Assembly: GCA_014529385.2 (NCBI GenBank)
Contig: CM043969.1
Coordinates: 68,289,676-68,353,675, forward strand
From: Adiantum capillus-veneris
Taxonomy: Eukaryota > Streptophyta > Polypodiopsida > Polypodiales > Pteridaceae
Direction of reading: 5' to 3'
DNA: 64,000 nucleotides
The position numbers were made by a program, and so were the translations under genes. Position 1 is the stretch's first letter. The number at the start of each line of letters is the position of its first letter. This document shows positions 24,860 to 35,684 of this stretch, one piece after another. The notes below the pieces were generated by a model. It searched no databases, was not told the DNA's origin, and was given only the letters and a program-made list of their open reading frames with translations.

Positions 24860-26235
24860 AAACAGAAATCGCTAGTGATGTTGATGGGTTGAAGGCTGAA
24901 ATCTGTTGCAATGAGGGAATTAATGGCGACGATGAAAGGGCTGAAAACTGACCATAAATATTGATGGCTGCTGGCGTTTTTGTGGCTGAAAATGCTGGTG
25001 ACTGATGGAAGAAATGTTGGCCTTTGTTGGTGCAAAAACGCTGGTCCCGCTGCTAGTGCTTCTTGAGAGCCACTTACTTCTACTCCTCTGCCTTCTACTG
25101 GTTTCCAAAAGGCTTCTTTTATAGGTCTTTTAGCCATTTTCCCTACTTACTTTTAATAAATGTCCTGTCAAAGTTACTTCCTAATAAATGATTGAAGTGA
25201 GTATTCATATGCCTATATGCTTAAGTGACTTAACTGTGCAAGTGAGGGTATGCAACTATGACCTGCTTAATCATGCATATCCTCCTGGAGGATCACAAAA
25301 TGGACTAGATCCTAAGATAACTAAGACCGATGCTAGACCGTAGCAGAAGATTGTCAATGTGGCGCAAGTGTAGTGCGCACATGACATCCCCTTGTTAAAG
25401 GTGAGACACAACTACCGAACTTCTACCTTTGGATACTTCTTGTACTTCCGATGCTGAATGCTTCAGATGCTTGTGGATGCATAAGCCAACAAGAACTCCT
25501 CCAAACGGGTGGATATTACAGACGTAGGTACTGTTGCAATGTTAACACTGACGAACCGTGTTACTAGTAGCCTTTCTATTGTCACAAAATACCAACCTAG
25601 ATGCTGACTCTGCCTTGCGAGCAAGTACTGACCACTCAAATAGTCCTATCGTGAAAACATTATAGGGTGAAAATGAAAGGTAAGGTTTTTGGAGGTATTT
25701 CTAGGGGTTGCTTGCATATGAGGCAAGTAGATCTTGGTACTCAAGATGTGGAGTTTCGTGAATTCAATAACAATCTTTGTTCAAAGACATGGCGATAAAG
25801 ACAGGAGCACGCCCTATGCGTGATGGACTAAGAGTGGGTGTGCCTAATAAGTTCGGGATTAGGGCCCAAATATTCTTTGAAAAAAATAAAATTGAGAGAG
25901 GTTCTTTGGGTTCTTGGTTCTGCTTGGGTTCTTGGTGTACTTTGGGTTCTTCCCTTGAGTTATCGAAGCCGAAGGATGCACAAATCCTTGATACCAATGT
26001 AATGTGTAGTGGAAGTGTTTAAGGATCTAGCTCGGATCTAGTACTCCGCACAAACACAAGGGTACTTTACTTCACTTGAAAGCACTGAACTGGACTGAAT
26101 GAAAGAGAGACGACACGGCATGTCGGGTCCCAACCACCCTCAAAGGCCCCCTTGCTCTGTTTCCAGAGCAAGTACTTTGCTTTTTTACTTGCACAAATTT
26201 TGATACTACTTGAAGCTACTGATGCTGAGTGACAC
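24860..26235 (-). mobile_element. Z1: short-interior LTR element, degenerate primer site
   Basis: On the minus strand a partial 5' LTR (26235 to 25998, ending CACATTACA) is followed by a degenerate primer site TGGTATCAAGG (25986-25996). An interior of only about 611 bp follows (25997 to 25387), then a purine tract AACAAGGGGA and a partial 3' LTR starting TGTCATGTGCGCAC at 25386. The interior has a small frame (25764-25997) with repeated EPKVHQEPKQNQEPKEP and the peptide GRAPVFIAMSL. The 3' LTR is truncated by the solo Y LTR. No protease, RT or integrase is present, so mobility would depend on another element. Confidence 0.6.
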
Positions 26236-27935
26236 TGGCCCGTAGGGCGGTAGATTTTGGCTTTCGCTCGAAACTTTACTTTAGACTTTAATATTAAGAC
26301 ACAAAGGAATTTCACAAATAAACCTGTGACTGGAATTTAACACTTCAAGACATTTCACGACTTGGTAGCTAGAGCGCTACCAAGCAGAGAACGACACCCT
26401 GTAGGCCCCAAAGACTATCGCCCCTTTAGGTATTTCTTTATTCTTATTGAACTTGTGAAAAACCTGTAAACTTCAACAAGCTGTCCCACTTTTATCGGGC
26501 TGAAATTCCCTCTACTCTAACCCAATTTCAGCAACATAACCACAATAGAAGTCTCCACGGACAAAATCCCAAGTACATGGTGACTTTCCACTCACTTTAG
26601 AGCACTTTACAAAACCTGGCGAGAATTTACAGCACGTTGAATTCTCTGTTTTGCGCTTCGGTTCATGTGCCGATCACTTTTGTGGCTAGCCTCGAACTCT
26701 CGCACCTGTAGGGTCACTTGCCCTTTGAACTAGACGAGATTCCTCATGAAAAATCTCTCTGTATTGTCATGTACAAGCACCCAATGCTTTCCTGAGGCTC
26801 CCTTGGCAAATAAACAATCCAAACGCTTCCACCTAACCCTCACCAAGCTGTTCAAACATGTCTATGGCTGTAATTACAGGTTTTTGACCCAATTTTGCCA
26901 GCATAACGGTGCAAAAATCCTTGCAGGTCAAAAGTACACGTCAAGGACAAATTTCCTTGCGATATAGAAGCTTTCCAATGAGCTGCAGGTCGATTTCAGC
27001 ATGCTGTAATTCCCTGTTTTGTCACTGCCCAAAGCCCTGTTTAAGCATCCCACAGATTTCTCGAGGCTCCCTTGGCAATGTCCTGCAATTTAGGTACGAT
27101 AGCCTAAACCTGCAGAAAAACACAGCAGGCTGTAATTTTCTATTTTGGATCGTTTTGGGCAGAGAAAACACGTTTGTGTGTGTGTCAGATGCTCCGCATG
27201 CAATGGGACAATTCCCCTATAAAGCGGACGAGTTTTTACGCGAGAATTAAACTCTTCATTTTTGCATTCTTTCATGATGGAATTGTGCGTACAAAGAAGG
27301 GGATTAGCAATTAGTCAATCCGATTCTTGTACAGAAGGCTCTTGCCTTGGCAAACACGCATAAAACCCCAGAACTTTACTTGGTCATCTAAGAAGCCAAA
27401 CTAGTGGGGCATTACCATGTGTGCAAAGGGGAGAGAGAGACGCGTGAGAGCAAATCGTCGCGCTACATAGAGCAAGGGAGAAGGGAAGCTTTCCATTAAA
27501 GCTATGATCACCTGCACCCACTACTCACACACACACACTGTAGCATATTGTGGAGCAAAAATTAGCCCCCTCTCTCAAAATGGGCGTCCCACCTAGGATG
27601 AGCTTGGCAAGTGCACCTGGAACCGTCAAGTGTTCAATTTGCCTCTATTGAGTTAATTTCCTAGTACCCACCAACTTATAAGTGTAGTGAGGAGCCTAAA
27701 TGACTTTGAACTGAGCCTAGACACCCTTTTAATGCTCGGATTCCAGTGTCGACTAGCCCGACCATCTCATGGAAACCTACCCTTCTTGCGAGTGAAACTC
27801 TCGTTCGTCGGCCATTTCACACTGGCCACACAATGTCCGGCCATTTGTGACTTCAAAAAGAGGGTCCCAGAAATTAAATAGAAATCATCGAAACGAAACC
27901 AACAACTAAGGTTAGCAGTTGCCACGTCATTGCGA
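26236..27935. other. no gene recognised; diverged repeated phrases
   Basis: Phrases such as GAGGCTCCCTTGGCAA (about 26791 and 27060) and GGCTGTAATT recur at about 270-bp spacing. The texture resembles long untranslated leaders of the copia elements elsewhere in the window, but no LTR or coding motif confirms this. Confidence 0.4.
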
Positions 27936-28921
27936 TGGATGTTGAGGGGTACTACGGGTTCTTGGTACTCGGTACTGCGGGGTACTGAAGGTATTTGGGT
28001 GCTAAGAAAATGCAGGTCCCGATGATCCCTACGCTAAGCTAGGCACGAGCCAAGACAAGCGCAAGGGGTACTAGATGCTGCTGGGATACTGCGACGATGA
28101 CAATGAAGTGAAGTGCACACGTGACATCTCTCTGTTGAAGGTGAGGCACAACTATTCGACGAACTTCTATCTTGGGATTCTTTTGTGGTACTTCTAATGC
28201 TCACTGCTTGTGATGCATGTGGATGCACAAACAATGAAGATTCCTCCAACACAGGTGAAGAGTGCGGATGTAGATCTGGTGCGATGTTAACATTTACCAC
28301 ACAAGTTACCAGGTAGCCTTACTACTGTCGCAGAATACCATCCTTCGTACTGACTCTGCCTTGCGACCAAGTAGTGACCATTCGAATAGTCCTGTCGTGA
28401 AAATATTGCGGGTGAAGATGAAAGGTAAGGGTGCTTCGAGGTAATTCCAAGGGTTTCTTGTTGATGAAAGTGGATGCACGCTACATGCGAATACGAATCC
28501 AAAAGAGGGTTAGGGATCCTGTCTTCAACTCCTTCCATATCCGCATAAGAAGCAAGTAGATCATGGTACTCAAGATCTGGATTTTTGTGTATCTGATGTC
28601 GATCTTCCTTCAAAGACATGGCAATGAAGATGGGAGCTAATGAGTCCATGATCGGGACTCAAAAATTCTCTCGAGACAAAAAAACTAGGAGAGGTTCTTT
28701 GGGTTCTTGGTTCTGCTTGGATTCTTGATGGTTCTTGGGCTCTTGGGGTTCTTGGTTCTTGCTAGTTCTTCCTTTGAGTTCATGACGTCGAAGCACGCAC
28801 AGAGCTCTGATACCAATGTGAGGTGCAGCGGAAGTGTTTATGGATTCAGCTCGGATTTAGTACTCCAAACAAACACAAGGGACACTTTACTTCATTTGAA
28901 AGACTTAATTGTTCTGAAAGA

Positions 28922-28991
<70 letters not shown>

Positions 28992-29984
28992 ACGACACCA
29001 AATGTCGGGTCCCAAAACCTCAAGGGCCCCCTTGCTGTGTTGCCAGAGCAAGTACTTTCTTTATTCTTGCACAATGCTAATACAATGACTAAATGCTGAG
29101 ATGCTGATGCTAATGGGTACTGATACTACTGATGTTGGGCATTGATGGGTATTGAGGTACCAAGAGGTTCTATGTCGAAGATGGTAAAGTCGAGGATGAG
29201 GTTCTTAACGAGTCTGTGTATCTATGTCGACGACGACGAGGTTCTTGACGGGTGTGTGGATCTATGTCAACGACGATGACAAGGTTCTTGACAGGTCTGT
29301 GGACCCTTATGCCGAGCCCAAGGCATCAAGGGTACTAGGTGCTGGGGTAATGTATCGACAACGGTGACAACGACAACGATTACAAAGATGAAGACGATGA
29401 TGATGATGTCGACGACGACAACGCTCATGCTAAAAGCCGGATCGGCTAGCACTGTCGATGGTAAGGGACCGCAAACATGATGAGGCTAGGCCTGGGATCT
29501 GTAACGATCAAGGGGCTGAACTCTACATGTTGAAAACGTTGATGATCCTTGACTGAAAACGTTGAGGATACATGGTTGAAAACACTGCTGGAGAGGGAGG
29601 CTTGGAAACGTTGGCTGCTGGCTTTGCAACGTCGAGCCTCCTTCTGCTACTACTGCTGCCTCCCTCTACCCTCTAGTGCTATCCATAGGCTGCATATATA
29701 GGTGCAAGTCACTGGGTCGAGCAGCCTGGCTGAGAAGAGAGTCCACGATTTCATTAATGAATGGGCTAAAAACTAATTATTAATAAGTGCCATGCTAGGG
29801 GTGGTTCACATGCGGTAAGTGCATATGCTAACCTAACTGTGCATATGCGACTATGACCGGCGTGGACCCGCATATCCTACTAGAGGCTCACAAAGGTGCG
29901 AGGCTTAGTAGTCCTCAACTAAGACTCATGTTAGACTGTAGCAGAAGCATGTCCGAGTAGTGCAAGTGAAGTGCACACGTGACA
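27936..29984 (-). mobile_element. Z2: short-interior LTR element with primer site
   Basis: On the minus strand a 1168-bp 5' LTR runs from TGTCACGTGTGCAC (29984) to CTGCACCTCACA (28817). One base later comes a perfect primer site TGGTATCAGAGC (28804-28815). The interior is about 690 bp (28816 to 28127) and encodes at most a 120-codon frame (28287-28649) whose start, PIFIAMSLKED, matches Z1 and the 14.4-kb element. A shortened 3' LTR begins at 28126 and lacks about 600 bp relative to the 5' LTR. The 5' LTR carries a (GA)n tract at 28926-28986. No replication enzymes are encoded; the element is non-autonomous. Confidence 0.7.
28804..28815 (-). promoter_or_regulatory. primer-binding site (initiator tRNA-Met) of Z2
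   Basis: The plus strand reads GCTCTGATACCA, the reverse complement of the plant primer site, one base inside the LTR end at 28817. Confidence 0.85.
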
Positions 29985-30236
29985 CCTTCTCCTCATTTTG
30001 AGGAGCATGAAAAGTGTCAACCTTGACCTTTTGGCTTCCTTCCTTGTGGTCTTTTGAGACATCCCATGGTGTGAGATGATTGTAGGGGGTAGGTCATAAC
30101 ATAGTATTTTGGATTCCTCCACCAAAAGTTGGTGATGTGCATTTTCCATAGCCCTATTAAGTTAGGAAAAGAACCTTGAATGCTTGGCATTGTTCCATTA
30201 GCATGTTGGATCCAAAACCCCATTGTGCATCCATGG
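29985..30236. other. flanking sequence, nothing recognised
   Basis: Only short open frames on the minus strand, without a domain. It separates the Z2 LTR from the next LTR. Confidence 0.4.
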
Positions 30237-30615
30237 TGTTATGTCCTTAGACATCACGATGGACGTCTAAGCCCGACCAATTATGAACATGGCCCATGGT
30301 TAGGGCGGTTAAGGAATCCTATAAATAGGACCCTCGGCTCATTTGTGAGCTATGTTGTGGGATCACTACACTTAGACTCTAGGCCTTGGGCAGCTTCACC
30401 ATATTGGTGTGGGCTTGGTGGTATGGGACACCGGCCCTTGTGGTGGAGGCTAGTCCGTAGGCTACAGGCTCTCAGGCTCGGGGGTGAGCCCATATTGGCT
30501 GTATGGTTGGGAGATGAGTTTGATGTCTGTATTTTACTCTCATTTATGTGTATGGCTTAAGTCATGTCATGTGTGCAGGAGGGATTCAGCGCGGGAGTAA
30601 CATTGGTATCAGAGC
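30237..30615 (+). mobile_element. copia-type 5' LTR plus primer-binding site, element truncated
   Basis: An LTR of 366 bp runs from TGTTATGTCCTTAG (30237) to GGGAGTAACA (30602), with a TATA box CCTATAAATAGG at about 30329. It is followed after one base by a perfect TGGTATCAGAGC (30604-30615). No gag, pol or matching 3' LTR follows, so only the 5' end remains. The 30616-31200 stretch contains no recognisable coding domain. Confidence 0.75.
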
Positions 30616-31201
30616 CTTCTCCTATGCGAGCATTTGACATGGCAACATTCAAAATTTTATTAGAGCTGTTTTTCTTTATTGTCTTCTCTATTACCCGTTC
30701 CTTGCAAGAGGGTGTCTTTTGAAGAAGCCCCTTCGGGTTTGTTTTTATTTTTGTGCTTGTGCATGGTCCGGTAGGAAAAAACTTGCTTCAAAGTTGGAGT
30801 CTCATGCAATTTGTAATATTCGCCAAATAGGGAGGCTACCTGTCAATGGTTTCCTTTGGTGTACTATTGTCTTGTGGTGCAATAATCCCCGGTGCGCAAC
30901 TCCATTGAAGTGCCGCTGCCCTCACAAGGAGGCTCGCAACAACTCTATCTTCTGCGCATGCGAATTTTAGGGCATTCGAAGGCCATTGTAGGCACTGACG
31001 TGTGGTTGTTGTGGCAATGCTGGCGTAGTAGTATGCAAGGGCACGAGGCAGCCTCCCGCGGTGCACAGGGTGGCCAATTGAGGTGGCTTCCTCTCGCGCG
31101 TGACAGGTGGGTGCCTTTGCGAGGGGATGGTGACACGCGCACGTATAGCGAAGGGCGATGCAAAGCAGACAGGTCCTTAAGCGGCAGCTTTTTGAGCGGC
31201 A

Positions 31202-31880
31202 GTTCATCACGCGAGAGGCTCGGGGCGCTGATTTTTGAGATCAGGCGGTGCGATAGTTTACGAGAGTTATTTTCTTTTACATCGGCTGACTACTTTAAAA
31301 TTTAATATGACAAACCTGAGGAGGCTCGCGGCGCTGATTTTTAGTTCAGGGTAAAAGCCCCATGTTAAGGAGAGTCGAATGCAGAACTCGAGCTACGCTA
31401 CAGCTTTTCAAGCGCACAATGGTGCATTCTGTAGCTAAGAACCTGCTTTACTTGCAAAATAAGCGTTGATGAATGCGGTTGAGAATTGCAGCATCGCGAA
31501 GCGGATGATCATTTTGAAGAACAACAAAACAATTCCCCTGTTGCAAGACTCACCATGAGCCAAAAGCAGGACAAGGACTCGAACCCGTGCCGTAGCCTAT
31601 CATCTTTGTACACGTCTACATTTTCTCTCCAACTACCCACGCAGTCCCGTCGCTTAACTGAGTAGTATGCACTACGTTAATTTATTGACACCAGGTTCGC
31701 CCTTATTTCAGGGCATGTCCCATAATTAGGGCTTTTACCCTACGAGCGTTATTTTCTTTTACATCGGCTGACTACTTTGATCACGCGAGGAGGCTCGCGA
31801 CGCTGATTTTTGAGATTAGGCGGTGCGATAGTTTATGAGAGTTATTTTTTTTTACATCGGCTAACTACTTTAAAATTTAA
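31202..31880. repeat. ~105-bp tandem repeat, three copies, middle one interrupted
   Basis: Copies begin GAGGCTCGSGRCGCTGATTTTT and end CATCGGCTRACTACTTT. Copy one lies at 31202-31304, copy two at about 31315-31780 with a 394-bp insertion, and copy three at about 31785-31880. The first and third keep GGCGGTGCGATAGTTTA; in the second this part is replaced at the insertion site. Confidence 0.7.
31348..31741 (-). mobile_element. 394-bp element with 13-bp inverted ends and a Pol III B box (SINE- or MITE-like)
   Basis: Perfect inverted ends AGGGTAAAAGCCC (31348-31360) and its complement (31729-31741) bound the insertion in the 105-bp repeat. Inside, the minus strand has GGGTTCGAGTCC (31575-31586), matching the tRNA-type B-box consensus. 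About 45 nt upstream is TGGGTAGTTGG (31629-31639), an A-box-like sequence with two mismatches. A tRNA-derived SINE inside inverted ends, or a MITE with a chance B box, would both fit. No A-tail and no clear target duplication were found. Confidence 0.5.
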
Positions 31881-32170
31881 TTCAAAGGAAACTAGTGAGA
31901 AAAGCGTTTGCCTTAGGATTCTGGGTGCATAGTTCTGGTCGTTCTTCTTGTATATTTTTTCGGTGTATAAGGAGAGCGACTCCTAAAACAAAACAAAAAA
32001 CAGACCCATTTTAAGATTCTTATGACCGGTTTAGTGTGAACGACATAAAAAGACAAAATACTTATGTCTCTTTGAAGTATATTGAACATCAAACCATTGG
32101 AAGGTGCTTGGGAAGCTTCATGTCCTCATAAAGCGGTTAAGCCTCTATGACGGTTAGCTTCTTCGGCCCG

Positions 32171-32228
32171 CCTATAAAACCACGCCAGCTAGTGAGGATG
32201 TGACGCGTCACCGTAACTCTTCTTGTGC

Positions 32229-32274
<46 letters not shown>

Positions 32275-32383
32275 GCATACACTCTCCATACTTAAGCTCC
32301 ATGGAATATTCTCAAAGCTCACCGTTTCTAAATGCTCTCGAATTTGCTATGTCTTCACGTCATGGCATCATGATGCATCTCCA
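32171..32383 (+). pseudogene. promoter, CT-rich leader and first codons of a gene truncated at the left TIR
   Basis: A TATA box CCTATAAAAC (32171-32180) is followed by a (CT)n leader (32230-32270) and an ATG at 32301. The frame encodes MEYSQSSPFLNALEFAMSSR and eight further codons. It meets a TAG at 32385-32387 supplied by the left terminal inverted repeat of the large DNA transposon. It looks like a gene start cut by that insertion, but no protein family is recognisable and the open stretch is short. Confidence 0.35.
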
Positions 32384-32414
32384 TTAGGGCCAAAAACGAC
32401 TCAAAAAGGGTTGT
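32382..32414 (+). repeat. left terminal inverted repeat of the DNA transposon
   Basis: Starts CATTAGGGCC and runs inward through CAAAAACGACTC. It is inverted relative to 54826-54858 with two mismatches (C/T at the 16th and T/C at the 30th position). Confidence 0.75.
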
Positions 32415-33112
32415 TTGTTAATCTAAGAATTAAAGAATAGTCCAATAGTTATTTGACACGTATACAAAAGTATGGCACTCTTGTCTCCTCTATTTTGGGT
32501 TTTGGTGGTCCTATTTTGACGGAGAATCGCTAAATGTCTTGATCATAAGGCTGAAACTGCTATATTTAGGTGCTTTCGGCGAGAGAGCTCATTAATGAAG
32601 TCTCATCTTTTATTCTATTTTATATTTCACAAAAGCGTTGTCAAAAGATACGAAATCTATGTCAGAAGGCTCTCAAAACAAGGCGATTAATGACAAATCA
32701 CCTACTTTTTTCAAACGTATACCTTTTTCACTCTCTCTCTATTTTGTGAGAGGTTTAAGTCTTTCTGTCTCTATCTTTTCTTTCTTCTTCTCTAATCTCT
32801 GAGTTTCCATGGCGTCTTTTACACGTTGCCCTTCACATAACATAACTTCTTGTGACTTTCATAACGTTAGAGAGGATGGTCTTTGGAAGCCCATATCTTT
32901 TTGTGTGAATGACTGGCTAACAATGCTTCCTTCATGCAAAGGTGTACACAAAGTGACGAGAACTAAACGTGATAAAGTAAAAAACCATTGGAAAGGTAGT
33001 GTTCTTGCTTTTAAAGTGACCGACAATGGCTGGCTAGCTAAGGTTCAACATGTGTACATGGCCAAGGATATGGTGTTAGACTGGGAAGAACATCCCACAC
33101 TGCATTCTTACT

Positions 33113-33195
33113 GTAAGCATAAAAAAAAACTTCTATTTGATACAATGAATTTTTCATTCTCCCATTGTTTTTCTCATTTTTTGATTCCATTCCAG
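33113..33195 (+). other. intron of transposon gene 1
   Basis: GTAAGC donor and TTCCATTCCAG acceptor, 83 bp, AT-rich. One nucleotide of a codon lies before it and two after, which puts the two open frames exactly in register. Confidence 0.8.
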
Positions 33196-33641
33196 ATATA
33201 TTTCCTTCAACAGCTGTGGAATGGCAGCCTGTGGAGAGTCTAAGTGGGACGTTCAAAGCAATGCATAAAGGGATTGCAGATGCTATGTATGCTGACAAAC
33301 CACGTTCCTTTTACAAAACAATGGATTTGTTTGTCTATTTTGCAGAATACAAAGTTCCATCACGAGAAGATGCATATGGAGAACTACATCAATTACCCAT
33401 TCCCACCATAAGTTCACTTGACTGGGAAGCTCCTATTGCATGTACTATATCAAGCTTCAAATCCAAGATCAAAGAAGACATCCTTAAAGCTATGTCTCCG
33501 GACAGGATATCAAGAAGGATTAAAGTTCAATGGTTCTTGCCTATACATGTCTTTGTGGAATGTTTCAAAATAATGGACTTGCAGAGGACAAAGACGATGT
33601 GGCTTAATAGAAGACTTTCTATGAATGAACTGGAAAATGTA

Positions 33642-35270
33642 TGTCATAAAATCTAATATCTAATATCTAACCAACCCAAATGATTTTCTCATATTAAATT
33701 GATCACTTAATGTGGGAGAATAAACGGGAACAAGTGTTAAGATATAGAGATGTGCTTATAGATCTATCTCAACATGGGGCCCAATGGTAAAGGGGCCCAA
33801 ACGAGAGCTGGTCTATCAAAGAGCAAGGCTAACAAATGGAGCATAAGACCTTAGGGTTATCTTCATTGAAGACCTCCAATAATGTGTGTAAAAGGCCTTT
33901 GACCTTAGGTAAGCTAGGGCTGAGCTTGAGGCGCGGGAACCCGACCCAGCTCGAGGTGCTTGTCCTGCTTGTCATGCTAGATGATTAAGGTGCTTGAGGT
34001 GCTTGATGATTGAGGTGCTTGAGATGCTTGAGGTGCTTAATTATTGAGATGCTTGAAGTGCTTGACATGCTTGAGATGCTAGGGTTGCACTTGAGGTGAG
34101 AACCCAGCCCAAGCTTAAAGTGCTTATGAGCCAAGCTTGTGGTGGGAACTGGGCCTATGCATGAGGGGCTTGAGGTGTCAAAAAGTCAAAGATTCAATCC
34201 CTACAAGGAGGTGGCGAGCCCTACATGAGGGGGCATGAGAGAGAACACCCACACACTCACACAAGGCATGCATGGTACAAAGAAAGCAAAAGGGACACTT
34301 GTCAAGTTCCTCCTCATGTTGCCTTCATGGTGTGCCAGAAGCCTATTGGTTGGCCACCCAAAGGGTCCAATAATAATTTAGGAGATTTAATTGATTGATT
34401 TAGCATTTATCTAGCCCTCTCTCTCAAAGGGGAAAGGGGGACAGTTGTCTCAAGGCTACCCTTGCTGCTTGTGATTGGCTAGGCCTGGAGGGGTCCAATG
34501 AGCTTCAAGCATGAGCTACAAGGGGGGGTCGACCCAAGCAAGCTAGGGGGTTTCTCAGGGGGTATACTCACCCACACACACTCACAAACACTCTCATTTT
34601 GTGCTATGCAAAGTGCAAGAGCTCCCTCTCCTTCTCCAAGCAAGTAGAGGTTGAGAGCCTACACCAACACTCTTGGATATGGAGTGCAAATCCAACCAAG
34701 AGTCATGCTTCAATGCTTAAGCTTGCCATCTCCTTCTTCTTCATTACTATGCTATTATGTATGCTAGCAACAAGAGTTATGATAAGTGAGGAACTAATTC
34801 TTTCTCCTACGAAATGTTTCTTCTAATTCCTCTTCCCTACTCTCATTCCTTGCTAGCTCTCTCCACCTTCGAAGGTGTTTGAGGTCTTGGGACTGAGGCT
34901 TAGGATAGTTAAATCTTTCTTCATGTTTATGTTATGTTTTTGATGCATGAAGCTTTCCATCTTCATTGCATCACCTAGGTCACAAGGAACACAAAGATTG
35001 TATTGTAACAAGTCTCTCTTAATGGGATAAATCATAATACAAATGCCTATTGGAGGGGGGACCGGCTCCACATAAATCTGGTCCTCAACTGTTGTCATGT
35101 TCTCTAAATTCTCTCTCTTGCAAAATTATTGTTCATGCCAAGTTAACTAATTGCTATGATTATGTTGCTATATTCAATTATGTTCACCCGCTATGCTCAC
35201 AAAGTCATTTCTCAAAAGTACTCTCATTAATTTTCGCTACTCTCAAATTAAATAGGCTAATTCCATTACA
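33642..35270 (+). repeat. 5' LTR of the chromovirus
   Basis: 1629 bp, TG...CA ends. It contains a minisatellite built on GRTGCTTGA units (about 33955-34090). The ORF-like stretches inside are not genes. Target duplication ATGTA precedes it. Confidence 0.92.
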
Positions 35271-35684
35271 TTGGTATTAGAGCCTTTGGTTTCTCTTTTG
35301 TTGCTTAAGAAGAGAGGTCCTTAAGTAGCCTATAAATGGTTGATGTTGTTAATTATATTAGGGTATGTGGAACTGGGATCTATTATCGGTTTTGTTGAGC
35401 CCACTATGTGGGGGATGGTGCACACCTTGGGAGATTTGGACTTAATAATGGAGCCTTTTTAGACTTGCCTACGGCTTTACCATTATTGATCCATAAGAAG
35501 TCCGAAAGGAGCTAGCCCTTGGCAACTCTGCTATGTTAGACCTACTCCTCTACTCTCTATAATTAACCACTTCGAGCCGTGGGTGTAGATACTTAAGAGC
35601 CGATTTTCAAAGGCTAAGAGGAGTGGCAACTAAGGTTTTGAATTGCCAAAGCATACACTAAGTACATACATAAATTTTGTTAAC

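Noticed and set aside
28707-29099. A 130-codon plus-strand frame with an Arg-Glu run
   Set aside because: It crosses the Z2 LTR boundary, primer site and (GA)n tract, so it cannot be a gene.
31575-31586. A tRNA gene suggested by the B box
   Set aside because: No acceptor stem, anticodon arm or T-loop structure surrounds it; only promoter-like boxes are seen.
34599-34826. A 75-codon frame with a hydrophobic stretch, repeated at 41931-42206
   Set aside because: It is in both LTRs of the chromovirus and is therefore LTR sequence, not a gene.
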